A stretch of DNA of 35,588 nt. Origin: Frankia sp. R82. GTDB lineage: Bacteria > Actinomycetota > Actinomycetes > Frankiales > Frankiaceae. Both the position numbers and the translations under genes were made by a program. The notes under the pieces were generated by a model that made no database searches, was not told where the DNA came from, and saw only the letters and a list, made by a program, of their open reading frames with translations. Below are positions 24,796 to 31,983 of the stretch, in pieces. The stretch lies in the NCBI RefSeq assembly GCF_023716925.1, contig NZ_JAMQQG010000294.1, forward strand, positions 1 to 35,588. Direction: 5' to 3'. Position 1 is the stretch's first letter. Every line of letters begins with the position of its first letter.

Positions 24796-25227
24796 TCATC
24801 GACGGATCAGCCGGCGGCGGATCTGCTCCAGATCAGCAGACGTGACGCCGGCGGCGAGCAGGTAGGTCTCGGCGTCGAAACCGTCGGCGATGTCCAGGAC
24901 GGCTTGGTGGGCGGTGGTGTTGTGGGCGGCGAGCTGGGCGTCGATCAATGGATTCTGGTTGTCGACGCCGACCGTGCCCGCGGCTGCCGTGGCGTTCGGT
25001 AGTCCGGGTCTGATCTCGTCGTCGTTGCGCAGGTCGACGACCGTTCGAAGTCCGGCGGCACGGGCGGCGGCCCAGCCGGCGTCGGTGCCGAACCGCGGAT
25101 CGCCGGACCGGTAGTAGACGCCGTACCGGGTGGCCCCGCCGCCGCGGATCGGCAGGCGGCCGAGATCCCGGGTGTTGACGAACCCCTCCCAGTCGACGCC
25201 CCGCCGGGCCGCTGCACTGTCGGTCAT
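24796..25227 (-). pseudogene. Tyrosine-phosphatase-family protein lacking its catalytic loop
   Basis: The start (VDWEGFVNTRDLGRLPIRGGG, YYRSGDP, DAGWAAARAAGLRTVVDLRNDDEI) and the end (DAETYLLAAGVTSADLEQIRRRL) are typical of the actinobacterial dual-specificity/tyrosine phosphatase family (Y_phosphatase3 type, about 240-260 residues). Here the protein has only 143 residues: about 100 residues in the middle, including the HCxxGKDRT phosphate-binding loop, are missing without loss of frame. It cannot be a phosphatase in the usual way. Internal deletion is the simplest reading. The start is uncertain: ATGs at 25227 and 25239 both have weak ribosome sites. Confidence 0.75.
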
Positions 25228-25487
25228 GGCTGACATCATTCCATTTCGTTGCGGTCGATCCGCCGGTGGTCGGCGCATCGGACTGCCCCTGGCGCCGAAA
25301 AACGACGGCATGACTGCTCGCGACAGTACATTGACGGGATTTTGCCGCACGGCTGCGCCTTCAATTTGACCGGCTAGTCGAAGATATTTCCTACCCCGCT
25401 GATGATCCGTTTTTCCGGACGTGCGGGAACCCGTTAATCTGCCTTCGGCGACGATGAGTTCGCCGTTTTCCATAGGCGGAGGGAATC

Positions 25488-25784
25488 ATGAAAAGGACCG
25501 TACGGATCCGAATTTCCGTGCTCGCCATCGCTGGCGCGACGGCGATGGCGCTGGCGGGGGGTTCGGCCACAGCTGCCAACGCCTCGGACGGCTGGGGCGG
25601 CAAGGACAGGGGCTGGAATAACGACAGCTGGGAAAAGGGTTGGAAGGATGACAGCTGGCACAAGGACGGGTGGGACAAGGATGGTTGGCACAAGGACGGC
25701 TGGGGCAAGGACGGGTCGGATAAGGACAAGCGAGGCGAGGACAGAAAGGACAAGGACAGCTGGGACTGGGACTGGGACTGGTGA
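25488..25784 (+). CDS. Small secreted Trp/Asp/Lys/Gly repeat protein
   Basis: Protein of 98 residues with a strong ribosome site (GGAGGGAATC just before the ATG). Residues 1-32 are a Sec signal peptide: basic MKRTVRIR, a hydrophobic core, and an ANA-S cleavage site at 32/33. The mature 66 residues have no Cys and about 12 Trp, in repeated words DGW, DSW and KDGWxKDGW, then a charged KDKRGEDRKDKD segment and a WDWDWDW end. I know no named family. The alternating aromatic-acidic-basic repeats suggest an extended surface or wall-bound protein or a metal or polymer binder; this is inference. It is monocistronic, followed by a strong terminator. Confidence 0.85.
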   Translation: MKRTVRIRISVLAIAGATAMALAGGSATAANASDGWGGKDRGWNNDSWEKGWKDDSWHKDGWDKDGWHKDGWGKDGSDKDKRGEDRKDKDSWDWDWDW

Positions 25785-25814
25785 TCGTCCGGGACCGGTG
25801 ATCGGAAGAACGCC

Positions 25815-25840
25815 GCCCGGCCATCTTTCTCTGGCCGGGC
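25815..25840 (+). terminator. Strong hairpin terminator of the secreted-protein gene
   Basis: A perfect 9-bp stem (GCCCGGCCA with TGGCCGGGC) with an 8-base pyrimidine loop, 30 bases after the stop codon of the secreted repeat protein. Confidence 0.75.
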
Positions 25841-25946
25841 CGCACTGACCGATTATTGCCGGTAAAAATGGTCGGCCGAATTCTTTGACGACCGTGACCG
25901 CGACCGCAACCGCGACGCCTGCGGCGACGTCGCAGGTATTCATGAG

Positions 25947-25990
25947 ATTGCCCCCGGGGTCGGATCGCGACGCCCGGCCCTGGGGGCAAT
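25947..25990. repeat. Inverted repeat with perfect 9-bp arms
   Basis: ATTGCCCCC (25947-25955) and GGGGGCAAT (25982-25990) are perfect inverted copies around a 26-base GC-rich centre. They lie in the gene-free stretch 25841-26074, downstream of the convergent MFS-AraC chimera. It may be a terminator for that minus-strand remnant or a mobile-element end. Confidence 0.45.
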
Positions 25991-26074
25991 CAGCTGCCTG
26001 CTGCGGCGCGGGGTGTCCGACCCTTCCGATTCCGCGTCGTCCTGGCGGCATGCGGTTGCCCTGCCGCATCGGCG

Positions 26075-26350
26075 TCACGGGTCCCGGAACGCCCTCCGAT
26101 AGGCGCCAGGGGTCGTGCCGAGCCGAGCGCGGAAGCAGCGGCGCAGGTTGACAGCGGAGGCGAGCACCAGCGGGCCAAGCCCGACCAGCCCGGCCAGCCC
26201 CACCCAGGCCGAGGAGCCGGTGATCTCGTAGATCTGCAGCGGAACCGCGACCGCGGTGAGCTGAGCTCCCACTGTGGTGACGACCGTGGACGCCCACAGC
26301 CGCCGGTACGGCTTCACCCGCAACGGACGGAGATCAGCCGTGAACCGCAC
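26075..26350 (-). pseudogene. In-frame chimera: MFS transporter N-terminus joined to AraC-family C-terminus
   Basis: The GTG at 26350 has GGAGG six bases upstream and begins FTADLRPLRVKPYRRLW, TVGAQLTAVAVPLQIYEITGSSAWVGLAGLVGL, the first one to two helices of an EntS-like MFS exporter. Near 26150 the sequence becomes NLRRCFRARLGTTPGAYRRAFR, the last helix-turn-helix end of an AraC-family regulator, and stops. Neither half can do its family's job. A deletion between an MFS gene and an AraC gene explains it. Confidence 0.75.
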
Positions 26351-26484
26351 GCGTCTCCTCCAAATCATCTTCGGAACTCAATGACCCGTCAGTCATCGTG
26401 GCCTACTGCTCCTCGGCATGGGGTCAGTCCCCAGGGTCGCGTGTTCGCCTGTCGCGTGTGCGGCGTGCTCCCCGTATCCGGACG

Positions 26485-27234
26485 TCACTCCATGTGCCGG
26501 TTCGCCTGGGTGCTGGCGGTGTCCCGGCGGCTGGGGGCCCGTCCCCTGGGCCAGCGCAGGACGTGGGGTGCCTCCGGTAGCTCGTGGTCGATCAGCACGT
26601 GGGCGTGATCCCGAGGTGCGGCGGAGGCCTGGTAGAGCTGTTGGCCGGGCAGGTAGCGCGCCTCGTAGCGTTCGCGGACGGCGGCGGGCGAGCCGAACAG
26701 GGCGGCGTCACGCTGCAGTGCGCGGCGTAGCGACTCGGCGGGGCTGATCTGGAGGAACACGGTGAGGTCCCAGCAGTGGCGTAGCTCGTCGCGGAGGAGG
26801 AAGACGCCGTCGACGATGCAGACCGCGTTGCTCGGTGCTTCGCGGGTGGGGCTGTCGAGCGGGGAGTCGTTGAGATGGTCGAATACGGCCGTGCGGTAGC
26901 GCCGGTCACCGGCGGGGCTCAGCGGGTCCAGAAGAAGGCGTCGTAGGGCGGTGTAGTCGAACGCGTCGAGGAAGTAGCCCTGCGGGGACAGTGGCCCTCG
27001 GCGGTGACGCGTGGTCTGGGGCTGGTGGAAGCCGTCGACGCTGGCGCGGATGACGGCTCGGCCTCGGTCGGTCAGTGTGCCCGCGAGCTCGTCCGCCAGT
27101 GTCGTCTTGCCGGCAGCGTCGGGGCCGTCGATCGCGACACGCAGCACCCGGTCCGGGCATGTGCCCAGCAGCAGGTCGGCGAGCGAGCTCAGGACGCGGT
27201 CGCGGGAAGGTTCCGGAGCGGGATCGTTGATCAT
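26485..27234 (-). CDS. Uridine-kinase-like P-loop kinase
   Basis: Protein of 249 residues. Walker A GPDAAGKTT near residue 37, VDGFHQPQ, LDAFDYTALRRLLLDPL, a Walker B-like strand VCIVDGVFLLRDEL, and the lid-type ERYEARYLPGQQLY are the pattern of the phosphoribulokinase/uridine kinase family common in actinomycetes. It likely phosphorylates a nucleoside or small sugar-like alcohol with ATP; the exact substrate is not evident. No ribosome site is visible at the ATG 27234, so it may be leaderless or start elsewhere. The next gene upstream on the same strand is an NTP pyrophosphatase, suggesting a nucleotide-salvage theme. Confidence 0.85.
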   Translation of the reverse strand: MINDPAPEPSRDRVLSSLADLLLGTCPDRVLRVAIDGPDAAGKTTLADELAGTLTDRGRAVIRASVDGFHQPQTTRHRRGPLSPQGYFLDAFDYTALRRLLLDPLSPAGDRRYRTAVFDHLNDSPLDSPTREAPSNAVCIVDGVFLLRDELRHCWDLTVFLQISPAESLRRALQRDAALFGSPAAVRERYEARYLPGQQLYQASAAPRDHAHVLIDHELPEAPHVLRWPRGRAPSRRDTASTQANRHME

Positions 27235-27487
27235 ATGACGTGACGGTAGCGAGGAATCGCCCGGTCATCGGCTGTGCCCGCCGGGGGTGTAGTGAGCCCA
27301 GGTTCCGCCGGCGTCGGCGCGGTACCACTGTGCGTCCTCCCCACGCCCGTGGGGTGATCCGTGAGGGCCCGTACCGCACTGGACGAGATGGATCCTGTCT
27401 ACACCGGTGGACAGCCGCCGGCCGCCCGGATGGACCAGGCCGATGTCCAACGCCCTTGTCCAGGCGTCTCGGCCGGCTGGAAATTGT
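27235..27487 (-). other. Gap with a coding-like remnant of unknown family
   Basis: A minus-strand frame ending at a TGA near 27265 reads GVDRIHLVQCGTG, then EDAQWYRADAGGTWAHY, with protein-like composition but no start of its own, because upstream the frame runs through rdgB. It may be the tail of a lost gene. The same bases hold the CRISPR-repeat-like palindrome listed separately. Confidence 0.35.
27334..27361 (+). repeat. Solitary sequence resembling a type I-E CRISPR repeat
   Basis: GTCCTCCCC, ACGCCCGT, GGGGTGATCCG read in order, with the palindrome CCCCACG...CGTGGGG. It looks like the 28-29-base type I-E repeats of actinomycetes, one G short. There is no second copy at spacer distance on either side and no cas gene in the window, so this is at most a relic. 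Confidence 0.35.
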
Positions 27488-29426
27488 TCAGAGGTTCGGT
27501 GTCGCGAGTGTCTGGCGGAGGGCGTCGATGGCGAGTCGGCGGTGGGAGATCGCGTTTTTCTGTTCGGTCGGCATCTGTGCGAGGGTGTGGACGCTGCCGG
27601 TGGGTGTGAAGATGCTGTCGTAGCCGTGGCCACCGTCGCCATGTGGCTGTGTGGTCAGTGTTCCGTGCAGGGTGCCGGTGACGACGTGGACGCCATTGTC
27701 GTCGGCGTAGCCGAGGGCGGTCGTGGCGATCGCGTGGCGGTCGGTCACGCCGGCGGCCATGTCCAGCAGGCCCTGAATGCCGACCGTGTTCAGGAACCAG
27801 GCGACGAGGGCGCCGGGTAGGCCGTTCCAGGCGGGTAGGGCCAGGCCGGTGTCGTCGACGAGTACCGGGCGTTGCAGCTTCGCGTAGGCGTCCTCGGCTT
27901 TGCGTTCCACCACGGTCGCGACGTCGAGGGACTGGATCTCGATGAGCTTCACCGTGGTGGTGGCCACGGGGACGCCCAGCAGGCTGGAGTATTCGCGAGC
28001 CTTCCCTTCGTTCCCGGTGACGATCGTGACACGGTCGATCATGGGTGCTCCCTGACGTGAGTCCGAACGCGAGCGATCTGGTTCGATCCTGGATCAGGAC
28101 GGTCTTAGGATCTGCCGCTCGTCCTGTATCCGCTGCGGCGTCGTGGCTGAGCCCGAACGTGAGCCCGAACGCGAGCCAGGCCGTGAGCCCGGCCGGGAGC
28201 CCGAACGCGAGCCAGGCCGTGAGCCCGGCCGGGAGCCCGAACGCGAGCCAGGCCGTGAGCCCGAACGCGAGGAATGGGAGTGTTCGTGGCATAGCGCGTT
28301 GCAGTTCCCACCAGGCGAGGCTGGTGGTGTGTAGGCGGTGTTCGAGGTGGCGGGCGAGGAAGGTGAGGTACTGCTCTGCCTGTTGGGGGGTCCAGCGGGG
28401 GGTGGGTTGGTCGGGGTGGGGGCGGTAGGCGGCGGGGATGAACTCGGTGAACAGGTGCTGTTCGATGGCGTCCGGGGTGGGCAGGGTGGTGAGGTCCGTG
28501 GGGTTGGGGAGGCCGAGGGTGGATTCGCGCGGTCGCGGGTTGTAGATCGTGCTGGTGAGGCTGCCTGCGAGTGGGGTCGTGAGCGCCTGGGCGAGCGGTG
28601 AGGTGGGGGTTGCCAGCGCAGCCAGGACGGGTGCCCACCGCACTGATCCATGCGTGCCTGCGTTGGCCAGCAGGTAGTCGCCCATCGCCGGTGCGGTCAG
28701 GGGTGTGAGATGGATGCCGGCGGCGCCAGCAAGGTGGGTCGACGGCCAGTCGGGACGGGGGTGCACGGCGGCGCGGAACTCGCCGGGGCGGCTGCTGACG
28801 ATAAGCCCGACGTTGCCGCGCAGGCCGTCGTTGAGGGCGACGAGTACCTGGTCTCGGCCGTCGGCGAAGATTTCGTCGAGACCGTCCAGGACGGGCAGGA
28901 TCAGGCCGGCGTCGAGAAGCGCACCGGCGCGGGTGCGGCCGGTCGCGGAGTCCACCGCGGCCAGGTGGGCGTACTCCCGCAGGATCTGGGACTCCAACCA
29001 GGTGTAAAGGCTCGGTCCGGTCGGGTTCCAGGCGGCCAGCGGGAGCAGCAGTGGCACCGGATCGCCGGGCTGGCGTCGGTCGAGCAAGTCCAGGACGAGA
29101 CGTACCAGCAGAACCGTCTTCCCCGCGCCAGCCTCCCCGAGCACGACGAGGCGCTTACAGGGGCTGCGCTCGTAGGCCGCCAGCAGCGCACCACCCCCGG
29201 CGAGATCACCCGGGCCGCTGCCTGGCGTTGCGGACGCCGGTCCGTTCCCTCCGCCTGCCGCCTGCCGTTGCAGCTCGGCCCAGGGACTCACCAGGTCGGC
29301 GTCGACCTCCTGCCAGAACACCTTCAGGGACGACCCGCGGACCCTGCGGCGCCTGGCCTCGATGTCCCACTGATCACGCACCAGGTCGGCGAGCCGGTCG
29401 GCGACTGTGGCGATGTCCCAAGTCAC
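27399..29426 (-). CDS. NACHT-family STAND ATPase, C-terminally truncated; ORF reads on through rdgB
   Basis: GTG start; frame of 675 codons, of which about 430 are real. Walker A GEAGAGKT is at residues 97-104 and the NACHT Walker B LPVLDGLDEI at 177-186, followed by SSRPGEF (sensor-like Arg) and the HLTPLTAPAM and YNPRP regions shared with the divergent neighbour. Residues about 385-430 are membrane-like 12-residue repeats (AFGLPAGLTAWL). The family tail (YQFRHIELQRRLA in the neighbour) is missing; after about 28140 the frame crosses junk and then all of rdgB out of frame, giving an Arg/His/Pro-rich end with no sense. So this is a truncated or decaying NACHT gene, or a shortened form with a junk tail. 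Its N-terminal membrane part lies in the overlapping frame at 29374-29625. Confidence 0.7.
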   Translation of the reverse strand: MTWDIATVADRLADLVRDQWDIEARRRRVRGSSLKVFWQEVDADLVSPWAELQRQAAGGGNGPASATPGSGPGDLAGGGALLAAYERSPCKRLVVLGEAGAGKTVLLVRLVLDLLDRRQPGDPVPLLLPLAAWNPTGPSLYTWLESQILREYAHLAAVDSATGRTRAGALLDAGLILPVLDGLDEIFADGRDQVLVALNDGLRGNVGLIVSSRPGEFRAAVHPRPDWPSTHLAGAAGIHLTPLTAPAMGDYLLANAGTHGSVRWAPVLAALATPTSPLAQALTTPLAGSLTSTIYNPRPRESTLGLPNPTDLTTLPTPDAIEQHLFTEFIPAAYRPHPDQPTPRWTPQQAEQYLTFLARHLEHRLHTTSLAWWELQRAMPRTLPFLAFGLTAWLAFGLPAGLTAWLAFGLPAGLTAWLAFGLTFGLSHDAAADTGRAADPKTVLIQDRTRSLAFGLTSGSTHDRPCHDRHRERREGSRILQPAGRPRGHHHGEAHRDPVPRRRDRGGTQSRGRLREAATPGTRRRHRPGPTRLERPTRRPRRLVPEHGRHSGPAGHGRRRDRPPRDRHDRPRLRRRQWRPRRHRHPARNTDHTATWRRWPRLRQHLHTHRQRPHPRTDADRTEKRDLPPPTRHRRPPPDTRDTEPLNNFQPAETPGQGRWTSAWSIRAAGGCPPV
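27488..28042 (-). CDS. RdgB/HAM1-family non-canonical purine NTP pyrophosphatase
   Basis: Protein of 184 residues that hydrolyses ITP, dITP or XTP to the monophosphate and PPi, by family. Motifs: VTGNEGKAREY at the start, VERKAEDAYAKL, VDDTGLALPAWNGLPGALVAWFLNT (the conserved DDSGL/G.PG region), GYDSIFTP, and SHRRLAIDALR at the end. GGGAG lies five bases before the ATG at 28042. Variation from the housekeeping rdgB suggests a second, accessory copy. It lies on the same strand immediately downstream of the truncated NACHT gene, whose reading frame passes through the whole of it in another frame. Confidence 0.9.
   Translation of the reverse strand: MIDRVTIVTGNEGKAREYSSLLGVPVATTTVKLIEIQSLDVATVVERKAEDAYAKLQRPVLVDDTGLALPAWNGLPGALVAWFLNTVGIQGLLDMAAGVTDRHAIATTALGYADDNGVHVVTGTLHGTLTTQPHGDGGHGYDSIFTPTGSVHTLAQMPTEQKNAISHRRLAIDALRQTLATPNL
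28163..28262 (-). repeat. 36-bp tandem repeat coding for membrane segments of the truncated NACHT protein
   Basis: Two perfect 36-base units (28163-28198, 28199-28234) and a partial third (28235-28262). On the minus strand each codes for AFGLPAGLTAWL. Shorter related units (GAGCCCGAACG) flank them, showing growth by slippage or unequal crossing-over. Confidence 0.85.
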
Positions 29427-29625
29427 CGGTGCGGGCAGCGATCTTGTCCGCGAGGAAGGCGGCCACCGGCAGCAGCACGCTCAGGCCAGCGACAAGTGCC
29501 GCGGCCTTGCCCTGCCCGCTCGCCCAGACAACGCCGCCGGCCATCAGGCCGAGCGCACCGGCGATCCACCACACCGGGCGCGATGCCTTCCTATATCCCC
29601 CGTTGACTCTTATGTGAGCAATCAT
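29374..29625 (-). CDS. Short two-helix membrane segment in front of the truncated NACHT gene
   Basis: From the ATG at 29625 the frame gives 83 residues: MIAHIRVNGGYRKASRP, two hydrophobic helices (VWWIAGALGLMAGGVVWASG; AAALVAGLSVLLPVAAFLAD), then a basic end. It overlaps the NACHT frame by about 50 bases, with ACC GGT GAC read here and GTG ACT there. The complete NACHT neighbour has two such helices fused at its N-terminus. So this is either the real N-terminus separated by a one-base frameshift near 29430, or a coupled anchor peptide. A frameshift is the simpler view. Confidence 0.5.
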   Translation of the reverse strand: MIAHIRVNGGYRKASRPVWWIAGALGLMAGGVVWASGQGKAAALVAGLSVLLPVAAFLADKIAARTGDLGHRHSRRPARRPGA

Positions 29626-29781
29626 CAACCCTGCGCCACCTCGCACCGATATGTGGACCGGCGTCGCGGCTCCAGGGCTCGACCTCGCCACCGCGCGGCA
29701 CGCCCGTTCATTCGGCGACCGCGTGTGCCCAACCGCACACCCAGGCGACATTGCGGGCGCTACACGCACGATGATGAGCAC

Positions 29782-31974
29782 ATGGGGAGATCGCGGACGA
29801 GACGGACAGGGGTCATCGCGCTTCTGCTGTTGCTCGGGTCGACGGTGGCCGCGCTCGTGCTGTACCGGCGCTATCACCTGACCAACGGGGCGGCGCTAGT
29901 CGGGCTGGTCGGTGGCGTCACGGGGCTGACGGGACTATGGCTGACCTGGGCCGCGTTCAAAGCGGACCGCGAGGAGACCGCGGAAGTCGCGGCCGGGAAC
30001 CTGACCTTGCCCGCGATCGCCGACCAGCTGGCGATCGCGGTGCGCCGTCAGTGGGAGGACGAGGCGGCGCTGCGCCGGTTGAACGACCCGTACCCGCTGC
30101 CGGTGCGCTGGGCGCCGGCCGACAACACGCTGGTGGACGACTGGGGGTCGCTGGTCCGCCTGGCGACTTCCGGGGCGGGCTGGCCGCCAGCGGCGCAGCC
30201 GGTGGCCTGGGCGACCGGACCGGGCGGGCTCGCCGGAGGTGACGCCGAGCTGGTGGGCCTACTCGACCAGGTACCGACCGGGCGGCTGGTCGTGTTGGGC
30301 GAGCCTGGGGCGGGCAAGACGATACTCATCGTCCGCCTGGTACTGGGCCTGCTCGCCGAGGGCCGACGAGCTTCGGGTGGACCGGTACCGGTCCTGGTCA
30401 CGTTGGCGTCCTGGAATCCCCGGGAGCAGACCCTGTACCAGTGGCTGGAACAGCGGCTGGTCGCCGACTATCCCGGCCTCGCCGAGCTTGCCCCGGGCGG
30501 TACCGGGGGCAGCCGGGCACGGGCACTTCTCGACGCCGGGCTGATCCTTCCCGTTCTCGACGGTCTCGACGAGATCCCCGACCCGGTCCGCGGGGCCACG
30601 ATCGCCCGGATCAACGACGCGCTGCGCCCCGGGCAGCGCGTCGTCCTGAGCTCCCGCACCGTGGACTACCAACAGGCCATCTCCCCACCCGGCAGGCCCG
30701 AGATCCGCCTGACCGGGGCCACCGGCATCGACCTGCTCCCGCTGGACGTGGCAGTGGTCGCCGACTATCTTCGCGGCTCCGCGGGCGGCCCGGCCGGCGT
30801 CGCCCGCTGGGACCCGCTGCTGGCCGCCTGGCCGCCGCCGGTCGCCCAGACGCTGACCACCCCGCTGATGGCCACCCTCGCCCGCACCATCTACAACCCC
30901 CGCCCCGGCGAACCCGCCCTCGCCGCCGGACGCACCCCGGCCGAACTCCTCGACCCGACCCGCTTTCCCACTTCCACCGCCGTCGCGGAGCACCTGTTCG
31001 ACGCCTTCATCGCCGCCGCCTACCGCCCCCACCCCGACCGGGCCCAACGCTGCCCCTGGCCGGCCGCTGACGCCGAACGCTGGCTGATCTTCCTCGCTCG
31101 CCACCTCGAACACCTCGGCACCCCCGACCTCGCCTGGTGGCAGCTTCCCCACGCCCAGCCCCCCAGGCGACGTCGCCTTCTGTTCACGATCGCGGGCGGG
31201 CTCGTGGTCGGGCTCGCGGCCGGGCTCGTGGCCGGGCTCGCGGCCGGGCTCATGGACGGCTTCGCGACCGGGCTCGCCATGGCGCTCATAGCCGTGCTCA
31301 CGTTCGGGCTCACCGGCGGGCTCACAGTCGGGCTCGCGGGCGGGCTCACGGGCGGAGTTCAGCCACCCAGGCGGGCGATACGGTGGCGTGCCCCCTCAGT
31401 AGCCAGGCTCACAGGAGGGCTCGTGATCCCGTTCGTGCTCACGGTCGTGCTCACGGTCGTGTTCCCAACCGTGCTCCCAATCGTGATCGTGATCGTGCTC
31501 CCATTCGTGCTCCCATTCGTGCTCCCATTCGTGCTCCCATTCGTGCTCGTGTTCGTGATCACGGGCGTGCCAGCAGATCTCGCGGAGGCTGCAAGCTCGG
31601 CCTCGATTCTCCGCCGAGATAGAGCCGCATTCCGTTCACTCGTGATCGTGGTCGGGCTCGTGGTCGGGCTCGCGGCCGGGCTCCCGTTCGGGCTCGCGTT
31701 CTGGCTCGAGGCCGGGTTCCCGTTCGGGCTCGTGGTCGGGCTCGCGGTCGGGCTCGCGTTCGGGCTCTCGGGCGGGCTCGCGATCGGGCTGGGTCAGACA
31801 GCGTGGGGCGCCTTCATGCTGACCCGGGTCTGGCTCGCCGCCCGCGGCCGGCTCCCCCGCGACCCGATGGCCTTCCTCGCCGACGCCCACGAGAAACGAG
31901 GCGTCCTACGCCAGGTCGGCGCCGTCTACCAGTTCCGCCACATCGAGCTCCAGCGCCGGCTCGCCAACCGGTAG
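29782..31974 (+). CDS. NACHT-family STAND ATPase with N-terminal anchor and repetitive C-terminal membrane domain
   Basis: Protein of 730 residues, intact. Two N-terminal helices (residues 9-28 and 37-58), then a helical linker with AIADQLAIAVRRQWEDE. The NACHT domain has Walker A GEPGAGKT at 173-180, Walker B LPVLDGLDEI at 256-265, and SSRTVDYQQ downstream. A winged-helix/helical region follows, with YNPRPGEP, YRPHPDRAQ and WLIFLARHLEHL. Residues about 466-673 are almost wholly hydrophobic, made of words such as GLVAGLAAGL and PFVLPFVL. The cytoplasmic tail ends YQFRHIELQRRLANR. By family this is a signal-transducing ATPase; bacterial NACHT proteins include anti-phage sensors, but no trigger or effector enzyme is seen, so the membrane domain could itself be the effector. 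The ATG at 29782 follows no clear ribosome site. Divergent from its truncated paralogue. Confidence 0.88.
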   Translation: MGRSRTRRTGVIALLLLLGSTVAALVLYRRYHLTNGAALVGLVGGVTGLTGLWLTWAAFKADREETAEVAAGNLTLPAIADQLAIAVRRQWEDEAALRRLNDPYPLPVRWAPADNTLVDDWGSLVRLATSGAGWPPAAQPVAWATGPGGLAGGDAELVGLLDQVPTGRLVVLGEPGAGKTILIVRLVLGLLAEGRRASGGPVPVLVTLASWNPREQTLYQWLEQRLVADYPGLAELAPGGTGGSRARALLDAGLILPVLDGLDEIPDPVRGATIARINDALRPGQRVVLSSRTVDYQQAISPPGRPEIRLTGATGIDLLPLDVAVVADYLRGSAGGPAGVARWDPLLAAWPPPVAQTLTTPLMATLARTIYNPRPGEPALAAGRTPAELLDPTRFPTSTAVAEHLFDAFIAAAYRPHPDRAQRCPWPAADAERWLIFLARHLEHLGTPDLAWWQLPHAQPPRRRRLLFTIAGGLVVGLAAGLVAGLAAGLMDGFATGLAMALIAVLTFGLTGGLTVGLAGGLTGGVQPPRRAIRWRAPSVARLTGGLVIPFVLTVVLTVVFPTVLPIVIVIVLPFVLPFVLPFVLPFVLVFVITGVPADLAEAASSASILRRDRAAFRSLVIVVGLVVGLAAGLPFGLAFWLEAGFPFGLVVGLAVGLAFGLSGGLAIGLGQTAWGAFMLTRVWLAARGRLPRDPMAFLADAHEKRGVLRQVGAVYQFRHIELQRRLANR
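31501..31548 (+). repeat. Four tandem 12-bp repeats coding PFVL
   Basis: CCATTCGTGCTC is repeated four times without change, coding PFVL each time, inside the membrane domain of the complete NACHT protein. Degenerate 6-9-bp relatives (GGGCTCGCG, GTGCTC) fill 31190-31800. Confidence 0.9.
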
Positions 31975-31983
31975 CCGCCGGTT

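Noticed and set aside
25434-26297. Minus-strand open frame of 287 codons over the secreted-protein gene
   Set aside because: Val/Leu/Pro repeats are the complement of the KDGW repeat coding; the plus frame has a signal peptide, ribosome site and terminator.
27334-27361. A CRISPR array
   Set aside because: Only one repeat-like unit and no regular spacers, so it is listed as a solitary repeat and not as an array.
28143-28334. Plus-strand EREPGREP-repeat protein
   Set aside because: It is the antisense of the NACHT membrane repeats and has no ribosome site or other context.
31636-31890. Minus-strand EREPDREP-repeat protein
   Set aside because: Antisense of the GL-rich membrane domain of the complete NACHT protein.
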